The notes beneath the pieces were generated by a model. That model did not search any database and was not told the origin of the DNA. It worked only from the letters and a program-made list of their open reading frames with translations. From Chlorobiaceae bacterium (GTDB lineage Bacteria > Bacteroidota > Ignavibacteria > Ignavibacteriales > Ignavibacteriaceae), in the NCBI GenBank assembly GCA_013824085.1, contig PNNF01000004.1, positions 53,089 through 117,088 of the forward strand: a DNA stretch of 64,000 nt, given 5' to 3'. A program made the translations under genes and the position numbers. Of the stretch, positions 53,640 through 62,589 are shown piece by piece (position 1 is the first letter of the stretch; the number at the start of each line of letters is the position of its first letter).

Positions 53640-54938
53640 TTAAATAGAAACAATTCTTAAAATTTGAAGATATTTTTTTTGTATTTCAATGGAAGGAATT
53701 ATCTCTCTTTTTTCACGCTGAAATTCTTCTAATTCATATCCAATTTTTTTCAGCATGTCGTCAACGGCATCAAACATATTTAGATTTGGAAAGCCATTGT
53801 CACGTAGATAGTGAACCAACTTCAATGTCTTAAATGCATCAAACCATTTTATTTTTTGTTGAAAAAATTGTTGCGAAGATTTTGAATTCTTCTTTAAACT
53901 TAAAATCACGTTAAAGAAATTTTGTTCGTCTAAAAAATTTATAAACTCATTAGGAAAATTATTTTTGATTTCAGAAAAATCATTTGATGAAAAATCTGAG
54001 TTGAAATAAAAATTATTCCACCTTCTCAAAAGCTCAAATGACTCAGGATTGTAGAGCAAATATTCATCTTCAGTTTTTAAGTTGAAACGATTTACGCGTT
54101 GTCCAGTTCCAAAAGGAACTCGCCAAGAACCTCTCGAAGAAGGATAAACTTTTGCAGAATTAATTTTTTCGATTAAAAAGTTTTTTGAAAGTTTTTCCAA
54201 AAAATAAAAATCTTCAGCAGCTTTTCTTTTATTCATCCCTTCTGTTTTTACATACGACTCCGCAGTGCAAACAATAGTTGAACCAATCGTGTGAAAAGCA
54301 AAAGGAGAGTTTGCAAATTTTAATCCGAGCAGATAGTAACGCAAAAATATTTCGTAACAAATAATTGCAGGCAAGTTCTTGTCGAAATCACTTAACGGAT
54401 GTTCGTATTCAACGACAGCAGCGTCTAAATTTTTTTCATTGAACGAAAAAATAATTTCTGAAAGATAATTTTCAGTGACAGTGCAATCAGCATCAAGACA
54501 GACGAGAATATTTTTTTTTGTTGAGTTGTAATCGAATAAAGACAAAGCCAAGTCCATTCCAATTTTTCTTGCAAGCCCAACACCGCCGTCTTTTTCGTCA
54601 AATCCATTTCCACCTGTTGAACAATCAACAACCCCAATATTTATTTTATTTGAATCTATCGAACGTAAAAATTTTAACGAACGCAAATTCTCTTCTTTAA
54701 CTTCGCTTGACGCTGACTTGAGATTATTAACTACAAAAAGGAGCAACGTTTTACTTAATGCATCAGAATTATTTTTTTCAAAAGAAGATAAAAGTCTTTT
54801 TAGATTTTCAAATTCATCGAGCGTTGGAATTACAACAACAACTGCGTATAATTTTTTTGATAATTCAGAAACCGTATATTTTTCAGATGAGTAACGATTT
54901 AAATAGTTGGAAATTTTTTTTGGAAGTTCAGTCATCAT
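53640..54938 (-). CDS. GT2-like glycosyltransferase
   Basis: 432 residues. A GT-A fold with VVVVIPTLDEFENLKRLLSS near residue 32, a DxD-type motif in LVCLDADCTVTENYLSEI, and SRGSWRVPFGTGQRVNRF. No transmembrane helix is clear. The donor sugar and acceptor are not readable. It starts inside the miaA end (11-base overlap) and is the last gene before the origin-type region and dnaA. It could be involved in glycan or lipid glycosylation. Confidence 0.75.
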   Translation of the reverse strand: MMTELPKKISNYLNRYSSEKYTVSELSKKLYAVVVVIPTLDEFENLKRLLSSFEKNNSDALSKTLLLFVVNNLKSASSEVKEENLRSLKFLRSIDSNKINIGVVDCSTGGNGFDEKDGGVGLARKIGMDLALSLFDYNSTKKNILVCLDADCTVTENYLSEIIFSFNEKNLDAAVVEYEHPLSDFDKNLPAIICYEIFLRYYLLGLKFANSPFAFHTIGSTIVCTAESYVKTEGMNKRKAAEDFYFLEKLSKNFLIEKINSAKVYPSSRGSWRVPFGTGQRVNRFNLKTEDEYLLYNPESFELLRRWNNFYFNSDFSSNDFSEIKNNFPNEFINFLDEQNFFNVILSLKKNSKSSQQFFQQKIKWFDAFKTLKLVHYLRDNGFPNLNMFDAVDDMLKKIGYELEEFQREKREIIPSIEIQKKYLQILRIVSI

Positions 54939-55836
54939 TATGGAAAGAAGTTTCTATTAAATTATTTGCTTTGTCAAAATCATTTCCTTCAATCCAATTT
55001 ATTTTAATTCCCGCTTTTTCCATTTTTCTAAACCAAGTCATTTGGCGTTTTGCAAAAGCATAAATAGCAGAATTTAATTTTTGAAACATATCGTTGTAGT
55101 TCAATTGGTTTTGTAAAAAAAGAGAAATAAATTTATACTCAAGCCCAAAGAATTTTAATTTATCATGGCTGACGCCCGTTGTTAACAGCTCTTTTACCTC
55201 TTCAATCATTCCGTTGTTAATCCGATGTTTAAGGCGTTCAGTAATTTTTTTCTTAAGCAAAGCCCTTTCAATATTGATTCCAAACACGATTGGGTTAATT
55301 TCTGGCTTAACAATATTTTGTGATAAACTTAAATTGCTTCGAGCAACATTTATTGCTTTGATAATTCTTTCTTTATCGATTAAGTCTGTTGTATTGTGCA
55401 AGTTCGACGTAAGAGAAAATAAAATTCGCTTCAGTTCCTCAGTGTCGAGATTAACTAAATCATCGTCATTAAAATTTGCTTTGTTAAGATTGTAGTTTTG
55501 CAGAATGGCAGCCAAATAAAGTCCCGAGCCACCAACAAGACAAGTAAGTTTTTTTTTATCAGAGATTTCTTGAAAACTTTTGAAGAAGCAGTGTTGAAAC
55601 TGAAATAAGTTAAATTCTTCTTTTGGGTCAACGATGTCGATTAAGTGATAAATTATTTTTTCATCATTCACAATGTAATCTTCTAAATCTTTTCCCGTGC
55701 CAATATTCATGCCCCGATAAACTTGTCGCGAATCTGCAGAGATAATTTCGCCATTTAATTTAGAAGCTAAATAAGTTGCGAACTTTGTTTTGCCTGATGC
55801 AGTTGGACCCAGAATTACAACGAGATTATTCGACAT
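54928..55836 (-). CDS. miaA: tRNA dimethylallyltransferase MiaA
   Basis: 302 residues, usual length. Adds an isopentenyl group to adenosine 37 of tRNAs. P-loop GPTASGKT at 10-17, ADSRQVYRGMNIGTGK, and the C-terminal YAFAKRQMTWFRK region are diagnostic. The partner MiaB is not in the window. 11-base overlap with the following glycosyltransferase gene. Confidence 0.96.
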   Translation of the reverse strand: MSNNLVVILGPTASGKTKFATYLASKLNGEIISADSRQVYRGMNIGTGKDLEDYIVNDEKIIYHLIDIVDPKEEFNLFQFQHCFFKSFQEISDKKKLTCLVGGSGLYLAAILQNYNLNKANFNDDDLVNLDTEELKRILFSLTSNLHNTTDLIDKERIIKAINVARSNLSLSQNIVKPEINPIVFGINIERALLKKKITERLKHRINNGMIEEVKELLTTGVSHDKLKFFGLEYKFISLFLQNQLNYNDMFQKLNSAIYAFAKRQMTWFRKMEKAGIKINWIEGNDFDKANNLIETSFHNDD

Positions 55837-55847
55837 TATAAAAAAAC

Positions 55848-57980
55848 TTAGCCATCAGCTTTATATATTGGCAAATAAATTGTGAATGTTGCTCCTTCTC
55901 CAATATCGCTATCAGCAGTAACTGTTCCATCTTGATCTTTTACAATTTTCTCTGCAATTGACAAGCCCAAACCTACGCACTGTTTTTTTCCGTGACTAAA
56001 AAATGGTTCAAAGACATTTTCAATAACGCTCGAAGGAATTCCAATTCCTGTATCTTTAAATGAGATTGATATCAAGTTCTCTTCCAGCTTCGAAGTAACA
56101 TAAAGGTTTCCACCTTCTGGCATAGCATCGCAAGCGTTTTTTGTAATCTGAAAACAAGCTTGATAAAATTCTTTCTTGTCTAAATTCACAATTACATCTT
56201 TATCAAGTTTCTTAAATAATTTTACTTTTCTGTGGTCAACATAATCAGCAAGTTTTTCAAGGATGTCGTTCAGAGCTGTATTTAGTGAGGTTGCGCGTCT
56301 CTTCGACAACATTTTTCCTTCGGAGTAACTTAATGTTGTGTGAATTAAATCGTTTACTGTATTTGTTTGCTCAATTATTAAATCGAGAATCATTCTAATA
56401 TCGTCGGCAACATTTTTTTTCTTTAAGTGTTCTATGTATTGGCGAATACTCATTATTGGTTTTTTTACATCGCTCAAAATAAAATTTGCAACTTTCCCAA
56501 GTGATAAAAGTTTATCGCTTCTCAACATCTGTTGAACGAGGTTGGCATTTTCAAGTGATAATGAAGCGTGGATAGAAAGTGCTTCTAAAAATTGTTCATC
56601 AATTGAAGAGAAAAAACCATTCTTGCTGTTCAACAGTTGATGCACACCAATAATTTCACCTTCTTTGTTCTTGATCGGATAACAAAGCATTGAATGAGTT
56701 TTGTATCCGGTTTTTTTATCTACTTCAGAATCAAATCTTGGATCAGTTTGCGCATCTAAAATATTTATTACTTCACCATTCTCAGCAACATAACCAGCAA
56801 GCCCTTGACCAATTTTTAATCTAATCTCTTCAATATTTTCTCCTCTCAATACTTTCGACCAAAGCTCACCCGCTTCTCTATCAACAATATAAAGAGTTCC
56901 TCTGTCAGCATTTGTTAGCGATGTAGCAGCTTCAACAATTGCATTTAGTGTTTCATCAATTCTGATATTTGAATTTACTTTTTGTGCAGCTTCATTAATT
57001 AAGCGTAGATGCTCAGTCGTTAATACTGCGCCGCCATTAATCGGAACGCTCTCTTTCGATTCAAGTGAAATATTCTTGAACAAATTTTCATCATTTAATA
57101 CATCAACATTTTTTAACAAAGAGTCTTCTATCACATCGACATCTTTTTCTTTTAAGTCATTTTTTTCTATTGAATAATAATTCTCTTCTGTCAAAAAATT
57201 ATTCTGTGGTTCTTCATCAAAAATATCTTTGAGATTTATTTTTTCATCTTCTTCAATTGAAAAATTCTCTTCTTCTTGTGGCAAACTTGTTTCCGTTTCA
57301 AGCGGAGTTTCGTTCAAAATTTTATCCCAACTCAATGCTTCATCATCATCAATTATTTTTTGGTCCGCAGTTGTGGCAGCTTCATTCTTGAAAGAAAAAT
57401 TCAGTTCTGCATCATCCAAAATTATCTCTTCAGTTTTTGAAAATGATTTTTGATCTACTCTATTATATGTCGAATAATCTTTTTCAATTGGTGTCGCCTC
57501 TTCTTCATCAGATAAAATTGGTTCATCTTTTTTTTCTGATGATTGCATTTCTTCTAACTCTCTAATCTCAGTCTCTGTGGTGAAGCTATCGCCTTGTAAA
57601 TTTCCAAGAATTCTTCTCTCCTTAGAAATAATATTATTCAACTCTTTTCGTTGAAGTGGATAGAGTTCACAATCTGTTTCGGCAACTGCTGAAGAGACGC
57701 GAGAAGTATTGTCGAGAAATTCTTTTTCACCAAAAAATGTCCCACCACTTTTATGAAATAATCGCACCCCGTCTATTGGCGTGTTAAATTTTATTTTTAC
57801 ATTTCCACTAATTATTAAAAACACTACATCTGCTTTCTCCTGTGACTTGAAGATGATATCACCCTCTTTAAAAAAAAGTGCATCCTTTGTAGATAAATTT
57901 ATTTTTAGATTATCAAATTTTACATCTCTGAAAAGAATATTTGATTTTACAGGAGCAAGATTTTTTATTTGATGTGTCAT
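55848..57980 (-). CDS. cNMP-binding/GAF sensor protein with a kinase ATPase domain but no phospho-acceptor His
   Basis: 710 residues. Residues 20-125 are a cyclic-nucleotide-binding (CRP-like) domain (GDIIFKSQEKADVVFLIISG; GTFFGEKEFLDN). Residues 140-320 are a very acidic linker. A GAF domain is at about 340-480. DHp-like helices are at 490-555, but the position where a histidine kinase has His-Glu/Asp is Ser503-Asp504 in SDVKKPI. The ATPase domain at 600-705 is intact: NACDAM (615-620), DTGIGIP (643-649), FEPFFSHG (657-664), GLGLSI (670-675). No receiver is adjacent. It probably binds ATP and senses ligands but cannot autophosphorylate at the usual site. Confidence 0.85.
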   Translation of the reverse strand: MTHQIKNLAPVKSNILFRDVKFDNLKINLSTKDALFFKEGDIIFKSQEKADVVFLIISGNVKIKFNTPIDGVRLFHKSGGTFFGEKEFLDNTSRVSSAVAETDCELYPLQRKELNNIISKERRILGNLQGDSFTTETEIRELEEMQSSEKKDEPILSDEEEATPIEKDYSTYNRVDQKSFSKTEEIILDDAELNFSFKNEAATTADQKIIDDDEALSWDKILNETPLETETSLPQEEENFSIEEDEKINLKDIFDEEPQNNFLTEENYYSIEKNDLKEKDVDVIEDSLLKNVDVLNDENLFKNISLESKESVPINGGAVLTTEHLRLINEAAQKVNSNIRIDETLNAIVEAATSLTNADRGTLYIVDREAGELWSKVLRGENIEEIRLKIGQGLAGYVAENGEVINILDAQTDPRFDSEVDKKTGYKTHSMLCYPIKNKEGEIIGVHQLLNSKNGFFSSIDEQFLEALSIHASLSLENANLVQQMLRSDKLLSLGKVANFILSDVKKPIMSIRQYIEHLKKKNVADDIRMILDLIIEQTNTVNDLIHTTLSYSEGKMLSKRRATSLNTALNDILEKLADYVDHRKVKLFKKLDKDVIVNLDKKEFYQACFQITKNACDAMPEGGNLYVTSKLEENLISISFKDTGIGIPSSVIENVFEPFFSHGKKQCVGLGLSIAEKIVKDQDGTVTADSDIGEGATFTIYLPIYKADG

Positions 57981-58014
57981 AACATTAACTTATATTTTTA
58001 ATTATAGAATAATA

Positions 58015-58632
58015 ATGAATTCCAAACAAATTAGAAACGGTATTGAACATTTAAAAAAGAACGACGATGTTCTAATGAAAATAATTTCAAATTTCAAACA
58101 AATAAAATTAGAAAAACATTCTGACATTTTTTCTGATATTTTAAAAAGCATAGTTCAACAACAACTTTCTGTTGCAGCTGCTGGCGCAATTTATGAAAAA
58201 GTAAAAACTTTTTTTGAAAATAATCTTTCACCCGAAAAAATTCTTTCTACAACTCATGAAGAATTAAGAAGTCTCGGACTCTCAAATGCGAAAGCCAAAT
58301 ACATCAAAGACTTGGCAGAAAAAACTTTAAGCAAAGAGATTTCTTTTGATGATTTGGAAAAAAAAACTGATGACGAAATTATTTCTGAGTTGACAAAAGT
58401 AAAAGGCGTTGGAGTTTGGACTGCACAAATGATTCTAATTTTTTCTCTTGCTCGTCTGGATGTCCTACCTGTTGGCGACTTTGGAATTAAAAAAGCAGTT
58501 ATGATGAATTACAACTTAAAAGAGTTGCCCGACGAAAAACGAGTTGAAAAAATTTCTAAAAAAAATAATTGGGCACCGTACAATTCTATTGCCTCTATTT
58601 ACTTGTGGAAGAGTTTGGGGAGTAAGGAGTAG
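58015..58632 (+). CDS. HhH-GPD DNA glycosylase (AlkA-like 3-methyladenine glycosylase)
   Basis: 205 residues. A short DNA glycosylase: ILKSIVQQQLSVAAAGAIYEKV, the helix-hairpin-helix LTKVKGVGVWTAQMIL, and PVGDFGIKKA, which holds the catalytic Asp. Related to AlkA, but it lacks the AlkA N-terminal domain of about 90 residues and has no Cys cluster. It removes alkylated bases in base-excision repair. Divergent from the sensor gene with only 34 bases between starts. Confidence 0.9.
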   Translation: MNSKQIRNGIEHLKKNDDVLMKIISNFKQIKLEKHSDIFSDILKSIVQQQLSVAAAGAIYEKVKTFFENNLSPEKILSTTHEELRSLGLSNAKAKYIKDLAEKTLSKEISFDDLEKKTDDEIISELTKVKGVGVWTAQMILIFSLARLDVLPVGDFGIKKAVMMNYNLKELPDEKRVEKISKKNNWAPYNSIASIYLWKSLGSKE

Positions 58633-58642
58633 GGAGAGTTGT

Positions 58643-58951
58643 TTATTCTTTGATCATTGTTAAAATCATTTTGAATTGTTTTGAAGCATTTACTGAATGA
58701 GGTATGTTCGCAGGAAGTATTATCATTTCACCATCTTGAACAATATAAATCTTTTTATCAATTGTAATTTCAGCTTCACCATCTATAACCTGTAACAATG
58801 CATCAAATGATGTTGTATGCTCACTTAAAGATTGCCCTTCATCAAAAGCAAACAACGTTATAGTACCAATATTTTTTCTTATGATTTGCTTGCTTACAAT
58901 TGAACCACGAGAATATTCAATACTCTTTTTAAAACTTAAAACTTCAATCAT
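58643..58951 (-). CDS. Cupin-domain protein
   Basis: 102 residues, one small beta-barrel: GQSLSEHTTSFDALLQVIDGEAEITIDKKIYIVQDGEMIILPANIPHSVNA, the cupin core with metal-ligand-like His in SEHTTSF and PHSV. It lacks a longer catalytic context, so the substrate is unknown. Only 19 bases from the murQ start, so it may be co-transcribed. Confidence 0.85.
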   Translation of the reverse strand: MIEVLSFKKSIEYSRGSIVSKQIIRKNIGTITLFAFDEGQSLSEHTTSFDALLQVIDGEAEITIDKKIYIVQDGEMIILPANIPHSVNASKQFKMILTMIKE

Positions 58952-58970
58952 TTTTTCCTCCTCAAAAATA

Positions 58971-59903
58971 TTATTTTAACTCAATTGCCCTTCTTACAAA
59001 TCCATCTGAATTATCTAAACGCACCTTAGCTTCTTCAGCAGTAACATTTGCCTTAATCATAACCAACGCAGTCTTTACATGCCCACCGGCTTTTTCCAAA
59101 ACTTTTGACGCAACTTCATAACTAACTCCAGTGATTGTGATGACAATTCTTTTTGATCTCTCAACAAGTTTTTTGTTTGTCATTTGTAAATCAATCATCA
59201 TGTTTTCGTAAACTTTTCCCATTCGCACCATAGCAGTTGTAGTCAACATATTTAATACAAGCTTCTGAGCCGTTCCACTCTTCATTCTTGTCGAGCCCAT
59301 AATTACTTCTGGTCCAACGAAGGGACAAATAGCCACATCAACTTCGGGAATATTAAATTGTTCTCTTGGATTGCATGTGATGTAGAGAGTTTTTGCGCCC
59401 AGCTCTTTCGCTTTTTTTACAGCACCAACCACATATGGAGTTCTTCTGCTTGCAGCAATTCCGCATACAATATCTTTTGAAGTTACATTTGCCTTAATAA
59501 TATCTTCAGCCCCATATTCCTCGTGGTCTTCAACACCTTCTTGCGATCTGAACATCGCATCTTTTCCGCCTGCAATAAAACCTTGAACTAATTCTGGCGG
59601 AGTTCCATAAGTTGGAGGACATTCGGAGGCATCAACAACGCCAAGCCTGCCGCTCGTTCCCGCACCAAAGTAAAATAATTTTCCACCATTTTTAAAAGCA
59701 GTAACAATCAACTCAACAGCTTCTGCGATGTATTTAATCTCTTTCTCAACTGCGAGTGGAACTTGTTTATCTTCGTTATTAATTATCCGTAAAATTTCTT
59801 CAGTAGAGCGTGCATCAAGATCCATAGAGTTGGGATTTCGTTGCTCTGTTGTTAAGCCCGCAATTTCGTTGAAGAGTTCCTGATTGATAGAAGCAATATT
59901 CAT
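58971..59903 (-). CDS. murQ: N-acetylmuramic acid 6-phosphate etherase MurQ
   Basis: 310 residues, usual length. Splits the lactyl ether of MurNAc-6-P in peptidoglycan recycling. The family signature LFYFGAGTSGRLGVVDASECPPTYG begins near residue 63, and GSTRMKSGTAQKLVLNM is the second, in the SIS domain. Its ATG overlaps the rsmG stop by one base. No anmK or amgK is nearby. Confidence 0.96.
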   Translation of the reverse strand: MNIASINQELFNEIAGLTTEQRNPNSMDLDARSTEEILRIINNEDKQVPLAVEKEIKYIAEAVELIVTAFKNGGKLFYFGAGTSGRLGVVDASECPPTYGTPPELVQGFIAGGKDAMFRSQEGVEDHEEYGAEDIIKANVTSKDIVCGIAASRRTPYVVGAVKKAKELGAKTLYITCNPREQFNIPEVDVAICPFVGPEVIMGSTRMKSGTAQKLVLNMLTTTAMVRMGKVYENMMIDLQMTNKKLVERSKRIVITITGVSYEVASKVLEKAGGHVKTALVMIKANVTAEEAKVRLDNSDGFVRRAIELK

Positions 59904-60586
59904 TACTTAGTTAACTCCAAAAGAACCAATTTTTTCCCTTTAACATTTCTAAGGTTTGATGGTTTGTAATGCAACTCATACACAGTCGATTTTTTTATGA
60001 ATGGTTTATATTTTATTTCCGCTTTCTGAAACTCTTCAGTTAAGTCGCCACCTTTTATCGTCATTAAAAAACCTTTCTCTTTGATTAACGGCATTGCGTA
60101 TCTGAGTAGAACAATCAATGGCTCTGTTGCCCTTGTAACAATAAGGTCAAATGAATTTTTATGTTTCTCGATAAACTCTGCAGATTCAACACGAGCATTT
60201 TCCGCCTTAATATTTCTGATCATCATCTTCTCGATAAATTCAGAAACAGCGTCAATTTTTTTTGAGATTGAATCAACAAGAACTCCCTTTAAGTCGGGAC
60301 GCATAATTGCGATTGGAATTCCTGGAAATCCACCACCTGTTCCTATATCTAAAAAATTAGTAGTTCGTTCAGGAATATATTTTGTTATGTATGAGGAAAT
60401 AAAGACGTGGTTTTCAATTATATGTTCAACGTCTTTTCTTGAAATAAGATTTACCGATTCATTTTTTTTGCAAACTAGGTCAGCGTAAAATGCAAGACAC
60501 TCCATTTGTGTTGTCTCTGGATTATATCCGTTTTCCCAATAAAAAGATGTTATCTCTCTAAGATATTGTGCCTGTTTATCAACCAT
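59903..60586 (-). CDS. rsmG: 16S rRNA (guanine-527-N7)-methyltransferase RsmG
   Basis: 227 residues. SAM-binding motif FLDIGTGGGFPGIPIAI at about residues 71-87, and VTRATEP in the C-terminal half. It modifies 16S rRNA at G527. It lies in the usual order mnmE-mnmG-rsmG on the minus strand, a classic near-origin cluster. Mutants in the family give low-level streptomycin resistance. Confidence 0.96.
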   Translation of the reverse strand: MVDKQAQYLREITSFYWENGYNPETTQMECLAFYADLVCKKNESVNLISRKDVEHIIENHVFISSYITKYIPERTTNFLDIGTGGGFPGIPIAIMRPDLKGVLVDSISKKIDAVSEFIEKMMIRNIKAENARVESAEFIEKHKNSFDLIVTRATEPLIVLLRYAMPLIKEKGFLMTIKGGDLTEEFQKAEIKYKPFIKKSTVYELHYKPSNLRNVKGKKLVLLELTK

Positions 60587-60612
60587 TTATGTTCAGTCTT
60601 AAAAATTATTAA

Positions 60613-62490
60613 TTAATTCTTCAAATATACCAATAAAATAGAAATATCAGATGGGGTTATTCCCGCAATTCTTGATGCTTGTCCAATAGAGCGTGGCTTA
60701 AAGCGTTGCAACTTATCTCTCCCCTCAGATGACAATTGTTTTAAGTTTGAATAATTTAAGCTTAAAGGAATTCGAGTCTTTTCATATCGCTCCAATTTTT
60801 TTACAGTTTCAAATTCTCTTTTTATGTAGCCTTCATACTTTAATTCAAACTCTACTTGTTCCAAAGATATTTCGTCGTTCAGCAATTCGGCTATTTTTTC
60901 ATCTTCAGAAAATCCATCGAGCAGAAGTAATTCTTTTAATTTTATCTCAGGACGTTTTGATAGTTTGGAAATTATTTCAGGAGACTCAATTCCATTTGTC
61001 CCTTTCATTTCAAGGAAAGGATTAATCTCTTTTGGCGAGATTTTTTTCTGATTAAAAAGCTCAATCGATTTTGAAATAATTACTTCTCTTTTTTCTAATT
61101 CAGCTAACATCTCTTTTTCAACTAAACCCAATTCAAAACCATATTTTGTTAAGCGTCTGTCTGCATTGTCTTGCCGCAATAAAAGTCGATGCTCTGCCCG
61201 TGACGTGAACATGCGATACGGCTCTTCGGTAGATTTCGTTACCAGATCATCAATCAGAACGCCGATGTATGCCTCACTTCTTTTGAGAACAAATTCATTT
61301 CTGCCCAAAATTTTTGAGGCGGCGTTAATTCCCGCAATCAGTCCTTGTGCCGCAGCTTCCTCATAACCCGAAGTTCCATTTATTTGTCCCGCAAAATAAA
61401 GCCCGTCAATAATTTTTGTTTCAAGCGTTAAGTCAACTTGGTTTGGCGGAAAAAAATCATATTCAACAGCGTAGCCGGGACGAATCATCTCAACTTCTTC
61501 CAGTCCGCGCACTTTTTTTAACGCAGCCAATTGAACTTCAGTTGGCAGAGATGTAGAAAAACCATTTACATAAATTAAGTTTGTGTCGAGTCCTTCTGGT
61601 TCGAGAAACAACTGGTGCTTCTCTTTTTCAGCAAAGCGCACTATTTTATCTTCAATTGAGGGACAATATCGGGGACCAATCCCTTTTATTCGGCCGGTAA
61701 ACATTGGTGATTTATCAAACCCCGTTTCCAAAATTTTGTGGACTGTTTGGTCGGTGTAAGTCACGTGACAGCTTACTTGAGGAAGAAAAGGAAAGGACGA
61801 TTTATCAGTTTTGAATGAAAATGGCTTCGGGTCATCGTCTCCCGGTTGTTCTTCTAAAATACTAAAATTAATTGAATTGGCGTTCAATCTTGGCGGAGTT
61901 CCCGTTTTCAGTCTTCCAGATTCAAAACCAAGTTTTAATAAAGATTCCGTAATTCCTGTCGCGGGCATTTCTCCAAATCTACCCCCTGAAACCGAGCTCA
62001 TTCCCGTGTGCATCAGTCCATTCAAAAAAGTTCCTGAACAGAGCACAACAGATTTGGTAGCGATTAACTCCCCCTCATTAGTTTTTACGCCAATGATTTT
62101 GTTATTCTCAGTTTCAATTGAGACAATCGATTTTTGTATAATTTCAATTTTTGGATGATTTGCAATAACTTTTAGAGCTTCTAACGAATAAATTTTCCGA
62201 TCATTTTGGCTTCTTGGCGACCAAACGGCTGGACCTTTAGAACGATTGAGCATCCTAAATTGAATTCCGCTTCGGTCAGCAATAATTCCCATAACTCCCC
62301 CAAGCGCATCAATTTCCCGCACCAAATGTCCCTTTGCAGTTCCACCAATTGCGGGATTGCAGGACAATCTTCCCATCGCGTCTTTTTCCATTGTAACCAG
62401 CCCAACTTGGCATCCCATTTTTGAAGCCGCACAAGCCGCCTCAATTCCCGCATGTCCACCGCCAATTACAAAAACATCATAAACTTTCAT
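60613..62490 (-). CDS. mnmG: tRNA modification enzyme MnmG (GidA)
   Basis: 625 residues, usual length. FAD-binding motif FVIGGGHAGIEAACA at 8-22, NPAIGGTAKGHLVREIDALGG, CSGTFLNG, YFAGQINGTSGYEEAAAQGLIAG, and the C-terminal RPRSIGQASRIAGITPSDISILLVYL-type end. It works with MnmE in uridine-34 cmnm5 modification. Between it and mnmE are 99 bases with two parS-like palindromes. Confidence 0.97.
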   Translation of the reverse strand: MKVYDVFVIGGGHAGIEAACAASKMGCQVGLVTMEKDAMGRLSCNPAIGGTAKGHLVREIDALGGVMGIIADRSGIQFRMLNRSKGPAVWSPRSQNDRKIYSLEALKVIANHPKIEIIQKSIVSIETENNKIIGVKTNEGELIATKSVVLCSGTFLNGLMHTGMSSVSGGRFGEMPATGITESLLKLGFESGRLKTGTPPRLNANSINFSILEEQPGDDDPKPFSFKTDKSSFPFLPQVSCHVTYTDQTVHKILETGFDKSPMFTGRIKGIGPRYCPSIEDKIVRFAEKEKHQLFLEPEGLDTNLIYVNGFSTSLPTEVQLAALKKVRGLEEVEMIRPGYAVEYDFFPPNQVDLTLETKIIDGLYFAGQINGTSGYEEAAAQGLIAGINAASKILGRNEFVLKRSEAYIGVLIDDLVTKSTEEPYRMFTSRAEHRLLLRQDNADRRLTKYGFELGLVEKEMLAELEKREVIISKSIELFNQKKISPKEINPFLEMKGTNGIESPEIISKLSKRPEIKLKELLLLDGFSEDEKIAELLNDEISLEQVEFELKYEGYIKREFETVKKLERYEKTRIPLSLNYSNLKQLSSEGRDKLQRFKPRSIGQASRIAGITPSDISILLVYLKN

Positions 62491-62525
62491 TAATAACAGA
62501 CCAATTATTCGTTAATCAAAATAGT

Positions 62526-62541
62526 TGTTTCACGTGAAACT
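62526..62541. other. parS-like centromere site 1
   Basis: TGTTTCACGTGAAACT matches the ParB-binding parS consensus TGTTNCACGTGAAACA at 15 of 16 positions. The core GTTTCACGTGAAAC is a perfect 14-bp palindrome. It lies between mnmG and mnmE. Confidence 0.85.
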
Positions 62542-62572
62542 GGGACCAAGCACAAAATATTTATGGAAGAAA

Positions 62573-62586
62573 TTTTCACGTGAAAA
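62573..62586. other. parS-like centromere site 2 (degenerate)
   Basis: TTTTCACGTGAAAA, a perfect 14-bp palindrome with the same CACGTG core and TTCACGTGAA arms. The outer G/C pairs of parS are replaced by T/A, so it may be a weaker or decayed site. Spaced 46 bases from the first. Confidence 0.5.
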
Positions 62587-62589
62587 AAA

